NCBI GenBank assembly: GCA_028345195.1
Contig: JAOMCX010000009.1
Location: 1-53,274, forward strand
Direction: 5' to 3'
Length of the DNA stretch: 53,274 nucleotides
DNA from: Candidatus Nitrosopelagicus sp.
GTDB taxonomy: Archaea; Thermoproteota; Nitrososphaeria; Nitrososphaerales; Nitrosopumilaceae
Under the pieces are notes generated by a model. The model was given only the letters and a program-made list of their open reading frames with translations, was not told where the DNA came from and searched no databases. The stretch's first letter is position 1. Every line of letters starts with the position of its first letter. This document shows, piece after piece, positions 1 to 9,369 of the stretch. Both the position numbers and the translations under genes were made by a program.

Positions 1-2
1 CA

Positions 3-719
3 GAAGCTCGTCGTGCAGAAAAATTTCTTGAAAAAGATTTAATGAATCATCAAGATATTACAAAAGCAAAACTTTCGCTTCAAATACTTCAAGAATTATT
101 TTCTGTAACTGTAGAAAAAATAGACGAAGAATTTACAATTTTAGTCAGTGATTATCTAAAACACTCTATTAATTTTCACGAGCGTGAATGGAAATTAATT
201 AATCGTAAGGTCACAAATGGGAAGGTTCACCTAACACCGCATGAAACCGTAAGATTAGTTAGAAAAGAACTTGACAGACATATCTACACAAAAATCAATT
301 CATCATCAACTCCTGAAATGATAATCGGATTTGAGACCTATGTTGATAAACTAAAACAACTTGCAAAAAAATTCGAAGTAAAAACAGTAGAGTCAAAGGA
401 ATTTCCTCCATGCATAAAGCATGCAATAGAGGTTTTAGAAAAAGGAGAAAACTTACCGCATTCAGGAAGATTTCTACTTGCAACTTTTCTCTTAAACAAG
501 GGGCAGACTGTTGAACAAATTGCACCTTTATTCAAAAATGCACCAGACTATAATCCAAAAGTTACAATTTATCAACTGAATCAACTTTCTGGTATATCTG
601 GTACTACTGAATACAAATCTCCATCTTGTGAAAAGGTAAAGAGTCAAAATCTTTGTTTTCCTGTTCCTGCATGTGACACAATAATCAATCCTCTTCAATT
701 CGGGAGAAAAAGAGTATGA
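3..719 (+). CDS. priL: DNA primase large subunit PriL (5' end cut by window)
   Basis: C-terminal part of the large subunit of archaeal primase, which with PriS makes the RNA primers for replication. The frame is open from base 3, so the gene starts outside the window; the first Met (42) is internal. Counting from that Met, the four Fe-S cysteines of the PriL C-terminal domain are visible at C124, C196, C205 and C211 (FPPC, SPSC, NLC, PAC), with the helical basic region around 130-180 (SGRFLLATFLLNKGQ). It overlaps priS by 4 nt (ATGA), the usual translationally coupled arrangement. The family assignment is firm; only the length is unknown. Confidence 0.9.
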   Translation, partial: EARRAEKFLEKDLMNHQDITKAKLSLQILQELFSVTVEKIDEEFTILVSDYLKHSINFHEREWKLINRKVTNGKVHLTPHETVRLVRKELDRHIYTKINSSSTPEMIIGFETYVDKLKQLAKKFEVKTVESKEFPPCIKHAIEVLEKGENLPHSGRFLLATFLLNKGQTVEQIAPLFKNAPDYNPKVTIYQLNQLSGISGTTEYKSPSCEKVKSQNLCFPVPACDTIINPLQFGRKRV

Positions 720-1837
720 ATGGAAAAGATGTTACATTCTTAGAAGATACATTCAAAAAATTTTATTTTGAACATTTTGATCTTTTACACGTGCCTGATG
801 ATCCTAATCAAAGAGAATTTGGTTACCAAAAATTTAACGGAGGAATGAATAGACATATTTCATTAAAATCCGATAAAGAACTGCACTTACTTTTAATGCA
901 AAACAAACCTTCTGATGTTTATTGTTCTAATGCACGATACATGTTCCCAAATTTACCAATGTCTGAAAAAGATTGGCAAAATGCAGAGCTAATTTTTGAT
1001 ATTGACGCAAAAGATCTAAGAAAAGAACACCCAAAAAATAATACGCTAATCAAATGCTCTGAGTGTAATGAAATTTCTGAACTTGGTGAATCATGTCCTA
1101 AATGTAATTCGACAAAACTTTCGTTTACCACACTAACATGTGATGACTGTATAAATTCAACAAAAGACGAGGTTTTAAAATTAAATAAAATTCTCATAGA
1201 TGATTTAGGAATTAATGAAGAAAATATCAAGATCTTCTTTTCTGGAAACGAGGGATTTCATATCTATGTTCATAAATCCGAATACGAAAGTGTTGGCTCT
1301 AGAGAACGAGCGGAACTTTCTGATTACATAATGTTCCGTGGAGGTATTCCTGAAACGTTTGGATTTAGAAAATTTAACACAAACAAATCATCTCTTCCAA
1401 AATTTGATGATGTTGGATGGAATGGAAGACTTGCAAAGCATTTGTATGGAACAAAATCAAACCGCTCAAAAATTTCACAAGAAATACTTTCTGGTGGATA
1501 TGCGTTGTTTCAAAAAAAGTTAGAAGACTTTAGAGATTCAATTGGAATAAAAATTGATCCAAATGTCACACAAGACATTCACAGAATTTTTAGATTACCT
1601 GGTTCCATTAACAGTAAGAGTGGTCTTACGAAAATTTTCGTAGAGGATCTGAAAAAATTTGATCCATATACTGATGCATGCTTTATTGATGATGATGAAA
1701 CAGAAGTTGCAGCAAATTGTCCGATCGAGTTTTCATTAAAGAAGAAAAAATTTGGGCCATTTAACAATGAACAAGTATCTGTACCAAAGTTTGCAGCAGT
1801 CTATATGATGTGTAAAGGCATAGCATCAAGCGTGTAA
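716..1837 (+). CDS. priS: DNA primase small (catalytic) subunit PriS
   Basis: Catalytic subunit of the archaeal/eukaryotic-type primase, 373 aa, near the normal family length. The metal-binding acidic motif FDIDAKD lies at 94-100 (D95, D97). A zinc-knuckle insertion carries C114/C117, C127/C130 and C142/C145. The nucleotide-binding motif SGNEGFHIYVH is at 176-186. A late QDIHRIFRLPGS segment matches the third conserved block, and all key catalytic positions look intact. The start overlaps the priL stop by 4 nt, so the two subunits are made together. Confidence 0.93.
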   Translation: MNGKDVTFLEDTFKKFYFEHFDLLHVPDDPNQREFGYQKFNGGMNRHISLKSDKELHLLLMQNKPSDVYCSNARYMFPNLPMSEKDWQNAELIFDIDAKDLRKEHPKNNTLIKCSECNEISELGESCPKCNSTKLSFTTLTCDDCINSTKDEVLKLNKILIDDLGINEENIKIFFSGNEGFHIYVHKSEYESVGSRERAELSDYIMFRGGIPETFGFRKFNTNKSSLPKFDDVGWNGRLAKHLYGTKSNRSKISQEILSGGYALFQKKLEDFRDSIGIKIDPNVTQDIHRIFRLPGSINSKSGLTKIFVEDLKKFDPYTDACFIDDDETEVAANCPIEFSLKKKKFGPFNNEQVSVPKFAAVYMMCKGIASSV

Positions 1838-1901
1838 TCTAAGATTTTTTTGTAATTCTACCAATAAGGTATTAATTTAATGAAAATCGAGTTTATTCAA
1901 C

Positions 1902-4754
1902 TTGTACAGCGCCAAAAATGAAGACAGTAGTCAACCACCACCAGATGCTGGCAAATTTATCAAAATTGGTATTATTGCATTAATCGGAATTATAATTTTT
2001 GCATTGGCTGGAAATCAAGCAGTAGTTTTGTCAATGAATGTGACAGAATTTGCTGATGTATTTACAAAACCACTAATGTTTGCATTGATAGGTGGAGTCA
2101 CCCTTGCAAGTATAGCATTACTTCGAGTTAACGTAGTTGGCAGATCATCAATTTTCTGGTTTGCCATAACTAGCGTAATTAACATGATGAACCGTGGTCC
2201 ACAAGATCAAGTTCAACAAACCGTACCAAACTTTTCTGAATTCAAGTTATCTGGTGTACAATTTGCAATATGGCAAGTCACAAAAATTCTTCTCTTTGGT
2301 GCATTCTTTGCAAATCTCATGTTTGGATTTGGTTTACTTTACATGGTAGAAGGAAATGATTTAGGCGTTGAAAATATTACAACACTATTCTCACTTCCAT
2401 TTGTAACTCCACCAAATGATCCAATGTTTGCAATGGATAATGTAACACCAATGATTCCTTCACTTCTAATTATAATTCCACCAATCATTGGAGCGATTGG
2501 ACTTCGTTTAATCCTCTTTGTAGGAATTCATTACATAATCAAAGTTGTTACACTCTACCTACATGATACGAAAGAAGGAAAACCAAGATATCTTAACTAC
2601 ATGGCTACAATTGAGGCTGTAATTGGAATAGGAATAATCTGGGCTGCCTTTAACATGTTCTTTACAGATACTATTGATTATAACACTAGATATGCAATAG
2701 GTGGAACCTTTGTTGTAGGATTTGCGTTAATTGCATTTTCAATCTTTGATAGAATGCGTGCACGTGTTTTAACACACATGTTCAAACGTGATGTATACAT
2801 TCGTGTTGCAGCAATCATTGCTATTGCTCTCATCGTAGGAATTGCAATGGGTGTAAACAACAGTGTTGCAGATGCAAAAAAGATTGAATATCTTGGACCA
2901 TACACTGCACAACAAATTGGTGTTAATCGTCATCTTGCAGAACTTGATTTGATTAATGAAAATACTCACGAAGTACAAATTACATCTGTTAATCCAAACG
3001 TAATTGATTCTTACATTGACGCTAATGAAGATGTACTAAGTAAGATTCGTGTATGGGACTGGAACGCTGCATTTGCAAAATTAAAACCAGAGATTGGTCT
3101 TATTCCTTATGTAGACTTTGAAGATAATGATATTTTGAGATTTGACGATAAACTTTACTGGACTGCATCAATGAAGCCAATACTTCCTTCATCTGTAAGC
3201 CTTGAAAATCAATGGTATAACGAACATTTAGTATACACACACGTGCCTGATGGATTTCTTACACTAGAAGCAACAGAAGGAAAAATTGTTGATAGTTCTG
3301 AATTATTCCAACAAAGATCAATTTACTATGGTGAAGGTGGATTATTAGATGAAACCTGGTCTGGTTACCCTGTAAATCGTGAAACAAGTGCAGAGCTTAA
3401 TGGTGCAAAATATAATGGAATGGGAGGAGTTGACGTACCACCACCACTTTCATGGATCTTCGAACCAAACTTTATCCTATCTTACCCTGGAGAATCACTT
3501 CACATTATGAGATACAAAGACGTCAACGATAGAATGCAAACACTTTATCCGTATTTCTTGTATAACATGTTTGGAAAAGAACTAGATTCCTATCCTGTAA
3601 CTGATGGTACTAACACATATTGGCTTGTTCCATTAATTGTTGGATTTGATACACGTGATGTTCCATATTCTGCTGGAAATCCATATCTTAGATTAGCAGG
3701 ATTTGCACTTGTTGATACATACAACGGTAACATTGATCTGATAAAAAATGGTGATGACTTTTTCTCAAACATGCTGATGGCACAATATGATGATCAAATA
3801 ATTGATACACCTGCATGGCTAGAAGAACAAATTCGTTATCCAGAGGAATTATTCAACTGGAAAACAGAAATGTACAATATTTACCATGTAACTGATGTTG
3901 AAACATTCATTCAAGCAAACGAGTTTTATGAAATTCCTAGAGGACTTGATACATATTACATTCAAGCAAAACCACCTGGATTTGAAGAAACTGAATTCAT
4001 CGGACTCTTATCATTAGAACTTCGTGGTTCACAAGGACGTAACTTGGCAGGATACATGATTGTAGAAAATGATATGGATAAACTTGGTAAGATGACCTTC
4101 TATGAAGTTCCATTAGATTCTGAAACAAAACTTTTGGGACCAACTTCAGTAAGAGAAGCACTTGACCGTGATCCTGACTTTGCACAACTCAAGACATTAT
4201 TGAGAAATCCAAGAATTGGTGATAATATTTTGTATCGTGTAGGAGATCAAGATACTTACTTTATTCCAGTATACACTGCAGGAGCCGGTGGTTCTGTAGC
4301 ACAATTAGGTACTATTGCTGCAGTAGGTGCTGGATTTACAGGAGAGTATTATGTTGGTTTAGGCGATACACAAGAAGACGCATTTGAAGCATATCTACAA
4401 AAGCTATCCGGCGTTGTCTCTACTAGTAAAACTGGTGAAACTATAATACAATTAGACAAAGATGAAAGATTCGAAAAAATCATGGAAATGATAAGCAATA
4501 GTGGTTTAACAATTACAAAGCCAACTGCAATTCAAATTCCATTATCATTTGAAGAAGGTGAAATTGTATTCTTTAATGAATCTGATAAAGCCGCAACTGA
4601 GGAAATGATTAATGAGTTCATGAGCGAATACGCTATAGGAACATCTAGAGTATTGATGTGGGAAGAAGATACTTCTCTATACTTTGGAGTAATTAACACT
4701 GTAGACGGAATTGCTGAAATTCACTACATCAAGATTCAGATTGGAAAAGACTAA
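1902..4754 (+). CDS. UPF0182 family large membrane protein
   Basis: A 950-aa protein with about seven hydrophobic segments in the first ~310 residues, then a long soluble, probably extracytoplasmic, region rich in aromatic and acidic residues. Length, architecture and segments such as WTASMKPILPSS and ENQWYNEHLVYTHVPDG match the UPF0182 (COG1615) family, whose function is unknown. The start is a TTG at 1902 directly before a polar N-terminus and the first membrane segment (residues ~20-40). The following amidotransferase begins 3 nt after the stop, so the two are probably cotranscribed. Confidence 0.85.
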   Translation: MYSAKNEDSSQPPPDAGKFIKIGIIALIGIIIFALAGNQAVVLSMNVTEFADVFTKPLMFALIGGVTLASIALLRVNVVGRSSIFWFAITSVINMMNRGPQDQVQQTVPNFSEFKLSGVQFAIWQVTKILLFGAFFANLMFGFGLLYMVEGNDLGVENITTLFSLPFVTPPNDPMFAMDNVTPMIPSLLIIIPPIIGAIGLRLILFVGIHYIIKVVTLYLHDTKEGKPRYLNYMATIEAVIGIGIIWAAFNMFFTDTIDYNTRYAIGGTFVVGFALIAFSIFDRMRARVLTHMFKRDVYIRVAAIIAIALIVGIAMGVNNSVADAKKIEYLGPYTAQQIGVNRHLAELDLINENTHEVQITSVNPNVIDSYIDANEDVLSKIRVWDWNAAFAKLKPEIGLIPYVDFEDNDILRFDDKLYWTASMKPILPSSVSLENQWYNEHLVYTHVPDGFLTLEATEGKIVDSSELFQQRSIYYGEGGLLDETWSGYPVNRETSAELNGAKYNGMGGVDVPPPLSWIFEPNFILSYPGESLHIMRYKDVNDRMQTLYPYFLYNMFGKELDSYPVTDGTNTYWLVPLIVGFDTRDVPYSAGNPYLRLAGFALVDTYNGNIDLIKNGDDFFSNMLMAQYDDQIIDTPAWLEEQIRYPEELFNWKTEMYNIYHVTDVETFIQANEFYEIPRGLDTYYIQAKPPGFEETEFIGLLSLELRGSQGRNLAGYMIVENDMDKLGKMTFYEVPLDSETKLLGPTSVREALDRDPDFAQLKTLLRNPRIGDNILYRVGDQDTYFIPVYTAGAGGSVAQLGTIAAVGAGFTGEYYVGLGDTQEDAFEAYLQKLSGVVSTSKTGETIIQLDKDERFEKIMEMISNSGLTITKPTAIQIPLSFEEGEIVFFNESDKAATEEMINEFMSEYAIGTSRVLMWEEDTSLYFGVINTVDGIAEIHYIKIQIGKD

Positions 4755-4756
4755 CC

Positions 4757-5293
4757 GTGCTACTTTTAGTAGATAACGGCTCTGTCTTTACAAAAGATAT
4801 TTCAAGCACACTTTCAAAATCTGATGTAAAATTTGAGCAAAAATCATTTGATGAGATTAGTTTAGATGAAATAAGAAAATATGACTCGTTTATTTTATCT
4901 GGTCGGCGTCAGAACGATTCACAAATGAATGCAAAAAATTCAAAAATTATTTTACATGCGGTAAATGAAAAAAAGAAACTCTTAGGAATCTGTTATGGTG
5001 CTGAAATCCTAGCTCTTGCATTAGGTGGAACCATACGTAAATCTTCTGTGATACAAGGTGAACAAGAAATTGTTTCAAATGAAAGTGCTCTTTGTACTGG
5101 AAAAGAAACAGTTTTTGAAAGTCATTCATACGAAATTTCCAAACTTGGAAATTCACTAGACTCTATAGCAAAGTCTGAAAATTGTAAAAATGAGATTGTA
5201 AAACATAAAGAACTGTCAATTTTTGGTACACAGTTTCATCCAGAGATGTCTAACGATGGTCAAACAATGATTATAAAATTTACAAAACTTTGA
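4757..5293 (+). CDS. class I glutamine amidotransferase (GuaA-N / TrpG-like)
   Basis: A 178-aa stand-alone glutaminase domain. The nucleophile elbow is GICYGAE (C79) and the His-Glu pair is FHPEM (H161, E163), so the catalytic triad is complete. These domains release ammonia from glutamine for a partner synthetase. In archaea the GMP synthase glutaminase is a separate polypeptide of this size, which makes that the first guess, but the N-terminal LLLVDNGSVFT is also TrpG/PabA-like and no partner synthetase is adjacent. The GTG start lies 2 nt after the UPF0182 stop. Confidence 0.8.
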   Translation: MLLLVDNGSVFTKDISSTLSKSDVKFEQKSFDEISLDEIRKYDSFILSGRRQNDSQMNAKNSKIILHAVNEKKKLLGICYGAEILALALGGTIRKSSVIQGEQEIVSNESALCTGKETVFESHSYEISKLGNSLDSIAKSENCKNEIVKHKELSIFGTQFHPEMSNDGQTMIIKFTKL

Positions 5294-5325
5294 TGATATT
5301 AATATGATAAAATTATCGTATCAAC

Positions 5326-6294
5326 ATGAGCGACGATTCTGGGCATGAACTAGTTTTACCACCAATTTCTGATGATGACAATATTTGCTTACCACTTTCA
5401 GTAAATGCTGTAGCCAAATATTGGAATATTGATCTTCCAATCGAAGAAGCAAACGAAATTGCATCGAAATATGTAGGAATGAACGGCAGTATCTTAATTG
5501 AAGGTATTAACCTTGCAGAACGACATGGACTTTCTAGTTTAATTTTACACTCTAGTATTACAGAATTAAAACAGGTAATTGATATGGGAATTCCCCCAAT
5601 TGTTATTTTACCTGGATTGCATGATGTGGTACAACATGCATCAGTAATTTCTGGCTATGATGATAACGAAAAAACAATTTTTCATTATGTTCCAGAACAA
5701 AAACCATCTGAGGAAGGAATTCAGGTTGGTGTTATACCAGAAAAAAGATTTGAAAAACTCTGGTCTGAAGATGGATGTCTAATGGTTCTGTTAGGCCCAA
5801 CTGATATCATATCTGCACTCAAGTCTGATCAAAATAAATCAAAATCAAATAGACTGTGCTTTGAATCTGAAAAACTTAGTTTACAAAAACAAACAAAGGA
5901 AACAACTGACTCATTAGAAAAAGCCATTGAAATTAATCCCGATAATTCTACAGCATTATGTCTTTTAGGAGGAGTACTAAACGAGCAGAATAATCCGGAA
6001 TGTGTTTCATACTATGAAAAAAGTCTTGAAAAAAATGAAAACTGCTATTTGGCTTACCGAGGTCTTGGAAATTTCTATTTAAAAAATCAGCAGTTTGATA
6101 AATCTGAAGAAAATTATACCAATGCAATTAAAATTAATGATAACAGATTTGGTCCTATATACAAAAATCGTGGTTATGTAAGACAACAACAAAATAAAAT
6201 GGAACAAGCTAAAGAAGACTATCAAAATTATATCAAATTTACACCAAACGCAAAAGATCGTGGAACGATAGAACGTGCATTAAATGAAATGTAA
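5326..6294 (+). CDS. peptidase C39-like domain fused to TPR repeats
   Basis: A 322-aa protein. Residues ~10-160 resemble a C39-like papain-fold domain: the N-terminal NICLPLSVNAVAKYW carries C21 in the position of the nucleophile, the segment at 56-82 resembles the substrate-binding region, and VQHASVISGYDD supplies H104 and an acidic residue (D112). Residues ~190-320 hold about four tetratricopeptide repeats. No signal peptide or membrane segment is present, so it is probably cytosolic. Catalytic activity is inferred from the Cys/His spacing and has not been shown. Confidence 0.7.
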   Translation: MSDDSGHELVLPPISDDDNICLPLSVNAVAKYWNIDLPIEEANEIASKYVGMNGSILIEGINLAERHGLSSLILHSSITELKQVIDMGIPPIVILPGLHDVVQHASVISGYDDNEKTIFHYVPEQKPSEEGIQVGVIPEKRFEKLWSEDGCLMVLLGPTDIISALKSDQNKSKSNRLCFESEKLSLQKQTKETTDSLEKAIEINPDNSTALCLLGGVLNEQNNPECVSYYEKSLEKNENCYLAYRGLGNFYLKNQQFDKSEENYTNAIKINDNRFGPIYKNRGYVRQQQNKMEQAKEDYQNYIKFTPNAKDRGTIERALNEM

Positions 6295-6303
6295 TTAAAA
6301 TTA

Positions 6304-6480
6304 TTACTGCACTAATTTTTTCTTTTTTACAGGTTTATTCTGATGTTGAATCAGTGTAATTTCTTCTTCTTCTTGCATCTGAATCATTGCTTGTTCAAAC
6401 AATTCAATTAGATGTTGGCAGTTTTTTGATTTTACTTTAGAATACTCTGAAAAAGTTTCTGCAATTTCATTATAACTCAT
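6304..6480 (-). CDS. small hypothetical protein (58 aa)
   Basis: A 58-aa minus-strand frame with an ATG at 6480 and TAA at 6304-6306, convergent with the preceding TPR gene (9-nt gap). The product begins MSYNEIAETF and has a predicted helical middle, a run of four Glu and a Lys-rich tail. It contains a single Cys and no recognised domain. A TATA-like stretch (TATATAAA on plus) lies just upstream. Coding status is inferred from codon use, the compact fit between neighbours and the upstream promoter-like sequence. Confidence 0.5.
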   Translation of the reverse strand: MSYNEIAETFSEYSKVKSKNCQHLIELFEQAMIQMQEEEEITLIQHQNKPVKKKKLVQ

Positions 6481-6565
6481 AAAAATACTCGTACTTTATT
6501 TTATATAAAATCTTACAATCAAATCACTCGATCAGAATTATATACTTTGGATTGTTACCAGAAAC

Positions 6566-6742
6566 ATGCTTGATGCAAGATGTCCTGAATGTGAAAATGT
6601 GGCAAAAGTAAATGATGAAATCACAAAAGTCACTTGTCCTCATTGTAAATTTGAGGCATCATATGAAAAATATCTTGAAATTATGAAAGATCAAGCAGTT
6701 AACATGGCTACCGATTATATTCCTGACAGACCGGGTTTTTAA
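6566..6742 (+). CDS. zinc-ribbon microprotein (58 aa)
   Basis: A 58-aa protein with two CPxC knuckles, RCPEC (C6, C9) and TCPHC (C24, C27), followed by an amphipathic helix. This is a minimal treble-clef or rubredoxin-like zinc ribbon. A TTATATAC box about 27 nt before the ATG points to a leaderless transcript. It is convergent with another zinc microprotein, and the two stop codons lie back to back (6742/6743). Function unknown; proteins of this kind in archaea are often nucleic-acid-binding or assembly factors, but nothing here decides that. Confidence 0.75.
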   Translation: MLDARCPECENVAKVNDEITKVTCPHCKFEASYEKYLEIMKDQAVNMATDYIPDRPGF

Positions 6743-6865
6743 TTACCAAACTGATCCTTTATCTGAACAATCCATATGCGATCCACATCTAGGACAGATG
6801 AGATGGCATGCCTGTACGTCGAGCATTATTTCATTACATCTTGGACACTCGACTTTTTCTTTCAT
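6743..6865 (-). CDS. zinc-ribbon microprotein (40 aa)
   Basis: A 40-aa protein beginning MKEKVECPRCNEI. Its cysteine pairs C7/C10 and C24/C27, plus C33, form a zinc ribbon ending in GSHMDCSDKGSVW. The frame is open further upstream, but the ATG at 6865 gives the compact domain and leaves room for the divergent S6e promoter, so it is preferred. Its 3' end abuts the preceding zinc protein. Function unknown. Confidence 0.65.
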   Translation of the reverse strand: MKEKVECPRCNEIMLDVQACHLICPRCGSHMDCSDKGSVW

Positions 6866-6956
6866 GGTTGGTGTACAAGAAAATCGAATTAAAGATTTTT
6901 TGCAAATAAAAATTGTCCAAAGGTTAATTAGTAGTTCACAAATTTTTGAGATCGCA

Positions 6957-7370
6957 ATGGCTAATTTCAAACTGACAATTTCAGATGTTAAAGGCAAATC
7001 TATCACCAAAGAACTCAAAGAAGGAGATGCAAATCCACTCATGGGTTTAATAGTTGGTGCAGAAACCGATGCTGCAATTGTAGGATTAGCTGGTAAATTG
7101 AAAATTACCGGTGGTAGTGATAAGTCAGGCGTTCCAATGAGAGGAGACCTTCATGGAATGGCAAGAAAACGAGTTTTACTATCAAAAGGAGTTGGACTAC
7201 AAGATACTGAAAAAGGATTGAGAAAAAGAAAACTTGTCAGAGGAAACACAGTTTCTGACGAAATATTCCAAGTAAATTGCAAATATGATGGAGAAATCAA
7301 AGATGAAGCTCCTCCAGCAGAAACCGAAGCTGCAGCAGAAGACGCACCTAAAGAAGAAACTAAAAAATAA
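6957..7370 (+). CDS. rps6e: ribosomal protein S6e
   Basis: Small-subunit ribosomal protein of archaea and eukaryotes, 137 aa. The N-terminus MANFKLTISDVKGKS, the central ITGGSDKSGVPMR and the basic GLRKRKLVRGN segment are diagnostic of S6e. The Ala/Glu/Lys-rich tail after residue ~115 is a low-complexity extension typical of marine thaumarchaea. The frame stays open upstream to 6798, but the ATG at 6957 gives the conserved N-terminus and is clearly the real start. Confidence 0.95.
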   Translation: MANFKLTISDVKGKSITKELKEGDANPLMGLIVGAETDAAIVGLAGKLKITGGSDKSGVPMRGDLHGMARKRVLLSKGVGLQDTEKGLRKRKLVRGNTVSDEIFQVNCKYDGEIKDEAPPAETEAAAEDAPKEETKK

Positions 7371-7411
7371 TAATATCAAGGGTTTTAATTTCTAAATACA
7401 CACTATCATTA

Positions 7412-8770
7412 TTGAAATACAAAAAATCACTTTTTGTCTTTAGACGTGATTATCGTTTAGATGATAACACTGCTTTAATTCAAGCTTGTGAAAATTCTGA
7501 AGAAGTTGTACCTTGTTTTTTATTTGAAAAAAGTTTGATAAATGAAAATAATCCAGTTTTTGCAAAAATGCGTATTAGATTTATGATTGATTCACTAAAA
7601 GATTTGTTTGAGCAAGCAAAAAATTGTAATATTCTAATCAAACAAGATTCTATTTCCTCATTAATCTCATCATCTGTAAAACAAGACAAAATTAATGCTG
7701 TATTTATGAACCGAGATAATTCACCATATGGTAGATTCCGTGATAATCACTTCAAACTTGTATGTGAAAAAAATAATATTGATTTTGAGGCATATGGTGA
7801 TCTTTTACTACGTGATGCAGGTTCTGTTTTAAAGCAAGATGATACACCTTATCTTGTATTTACTCCGTTTTATCGTGCAGCATCCCAGTATAAGGTGAGA
7901 TCACCACGAAAATTTACTCACAAAAACTTGATCAGTTCAAATCAAGACTCTGATAACACAATTTCTAAACTTGAAAAAATAATTCCAGATACTACCGTAA
8001 TCAAAGGAGGAAGAAAAAATGGTCTTAAAATTTTAGAAAATTTTGATGATATTGCAGATTATAATGTACAAAGAAATATTCCTTCAAAACCTACATCACA
8101 ACTTTCTACACATAATCGTTTTGGAACTGTTTCAATAAGAGAAGTCTATCAAGCAGCCTCTAAATTTTTTGGAACTGATCATTCATTCATATCTGAATTA
8201 TACTGGCGAGATTTTTTTTCACATCTAATGTTTCATTTTCCACACTCACAGAAAAAAGAATTTCAAGAAAAATATCAAGATCTAAAATGGTCTCACAATA
8301 AAAAGAAGTTTGAAAAATGGACTGATGGGATTACTGGATTCCCTATAGTGGATGCTGGCATGCGTGAACTAAAACAAACGGGTTTCATGCATAATAGATG
8401 TAGAATGATTGTTGCATCATTTCTTACAAAGGATCTTCAATGTGATTGGAGACTTGGCGAAAGACATTTTGCAAAATATCTGATTGATTATGATCCGTGT
8501 GTTAATGCAGGTAGCTGGCAATGGTCTGCATCTACTGGTTGTGATGCTCAACCATATTTCCGAGTCTTCAATCCATGGCTACAACAAAAAAGATTTGATC
8601 CTGAATGTGTATACATAAAAAAATGGGTTCCAGAATTAACTGACGTTTCTACCAAAGAGATACATGAAATTGACACCAAACCATTGGATGCATCAATAAA
8701 TTATCCTAAACCGATGGTAGTCCACAAAGAGGAATCAGCTCGCTCAAAAATAATGTTCAAGGTTGTTTAA
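7412..8770 (+). CDS. phr: class I deoxyribodipyrimidine photolyase (CPD photolyase)
   Basis: Light-driven repair of cyclobutane pyrimidine dimers. The 452-aa length fits class I enzymes. The N-terminal antenna/Rossmann domain begins SLFVFRRDYRLDDNTAL. The helical FAD domain carries ELYWRDFF, the substrate/FAD block FPIVDAGMRELKQTGFMHNR, and GSWQWSASTGCDAQPYFR, where class I photolyases have WQW(S/A)AG-type sequence around the FAD and the electron-transfer Trp. The start is a TTG at 7412 shortly downstream of S6e. A second photolyase of a different class lies at 13680-15203. Confidence 0.92.
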   Translation: MKYKKSLFVFRRDYRLDDNTALIQACENSEEVVPCFLFEKSLINENNPVFAKMRIRFMIDSLKDLFEQAKNCNILIKQDSISSLISSSVKQDKINAVFMNRDNSPYGRFRDNHFKLVCEKNNIDFEAYGDLLLRDAGSVLKQDDTPYLVFTPFYRAASQYKVRSPRKFTHKNLISSNQDSDNTISKLEKIIPDTTVIKGGRKNGLKILENFDDIADYNVQRNIPSKPTSQLSTHNRFGTVSIREVYQAASKFFGTDHSFISELYWRDFFSHLMFHFPHSQKKEFQEKYQDLKWSHNKKKFEKWTDGITGFPIVDAGMRELKQTGFMHNRCRMIVASFLTKDLQCDWRLGERHFAKYLIDYDPCVNAGSWQWSASTGCDAQPYFRVFNPWLQQKRFDPECVYIKKWVPELTDVSTKEIHEIDTKPLDASINYPKPMVVHKEESARSKIMFKVV

Positions 8771-8808
8771 TTGCCAAGTCTCAAATATTCTTCGTTGTAA
8801 TTTTTTAC

Positions 8809-9369
8809 ATGAATCGACTAATTTTTGCTTCAATAGCTATAATGGCGGTATATTTTCTAGTTATGGGCATTGTATTTCCAGATACAATGTCATTAACAGA
8901 AAAAAAAATAACATCGCCATTTTTTGTTACGTCATTAGATAACCAATCAATCTCTAGTGGAGAGTCAATTAATCTAATCATTGATTCAGGTGTAACTGGT
9001 GGAGATTCTGATATGTTAATACTAATCATTGGTTTTCCTGACGCAAAATCTTTTGATGAAATAAAAATCATATCAAGTGAGTTTACACAATCAGCAAAAT
9101 TTTTTGAGATTGGTGATGAAGTAAAAACATACTATCCTAGTGATTTTAAAATTGCAGATTACCCTTTATTGCACATTTTTAATATGCCAAATCCAATTAA
9201 CAAAAAACCAATTTTACAACTAGAAATTTCTCCAGAAAATTTAGGTGAATTTAGAATTTTTACTAAAGCAAAATCTGCTCCATTTACTGTAGATTCAATC
9301 TTTCCAAAAGGTGGATCTATAGATGAAGATAATGAATTTGTAGAAAAAAAGGTGATTATAGTTGAGTGA
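8809..9369 (+). CDS. membrane-anchored exported protein of unknown function
   Basis: A 186-aa protein. Residues 4-23 form a signal anchor (LIFASIAIMAVYFLVMGIVF) and the rest is a predicted beta-rich extracytoplasmic domain (repeated SINLIIDSG, LILIIGF, LQLEIS strands). No catalytic motif is recognised. It overlaps the following multi-spanning membrane protein by 8 nt, so the pair is probably one operon and may act together at the membrane. Confidence 0.65.
   Translation: MNRLIFASIAIMAVYFLVMGIVFPDTMSLTEKKITSPFFVTSLDNQSISSGESINLIIDSGVTGGDSDMLILIIGFPDAKSFDEIKIISSEFTQSAKFFEIGDEVKTYYPSDFKIADYPLLHIFNMPNPINKKPILQLEISPENLGEFRIFTKAKSAPFTVDSIFPKGGSIDEDNEFVEKKVIIVE

Noticed and set aside
7480-7689. Minus-strand frame inside the class I photolyase
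   Set aside because: Lies wholly inside a well-supported gene and has no domain.
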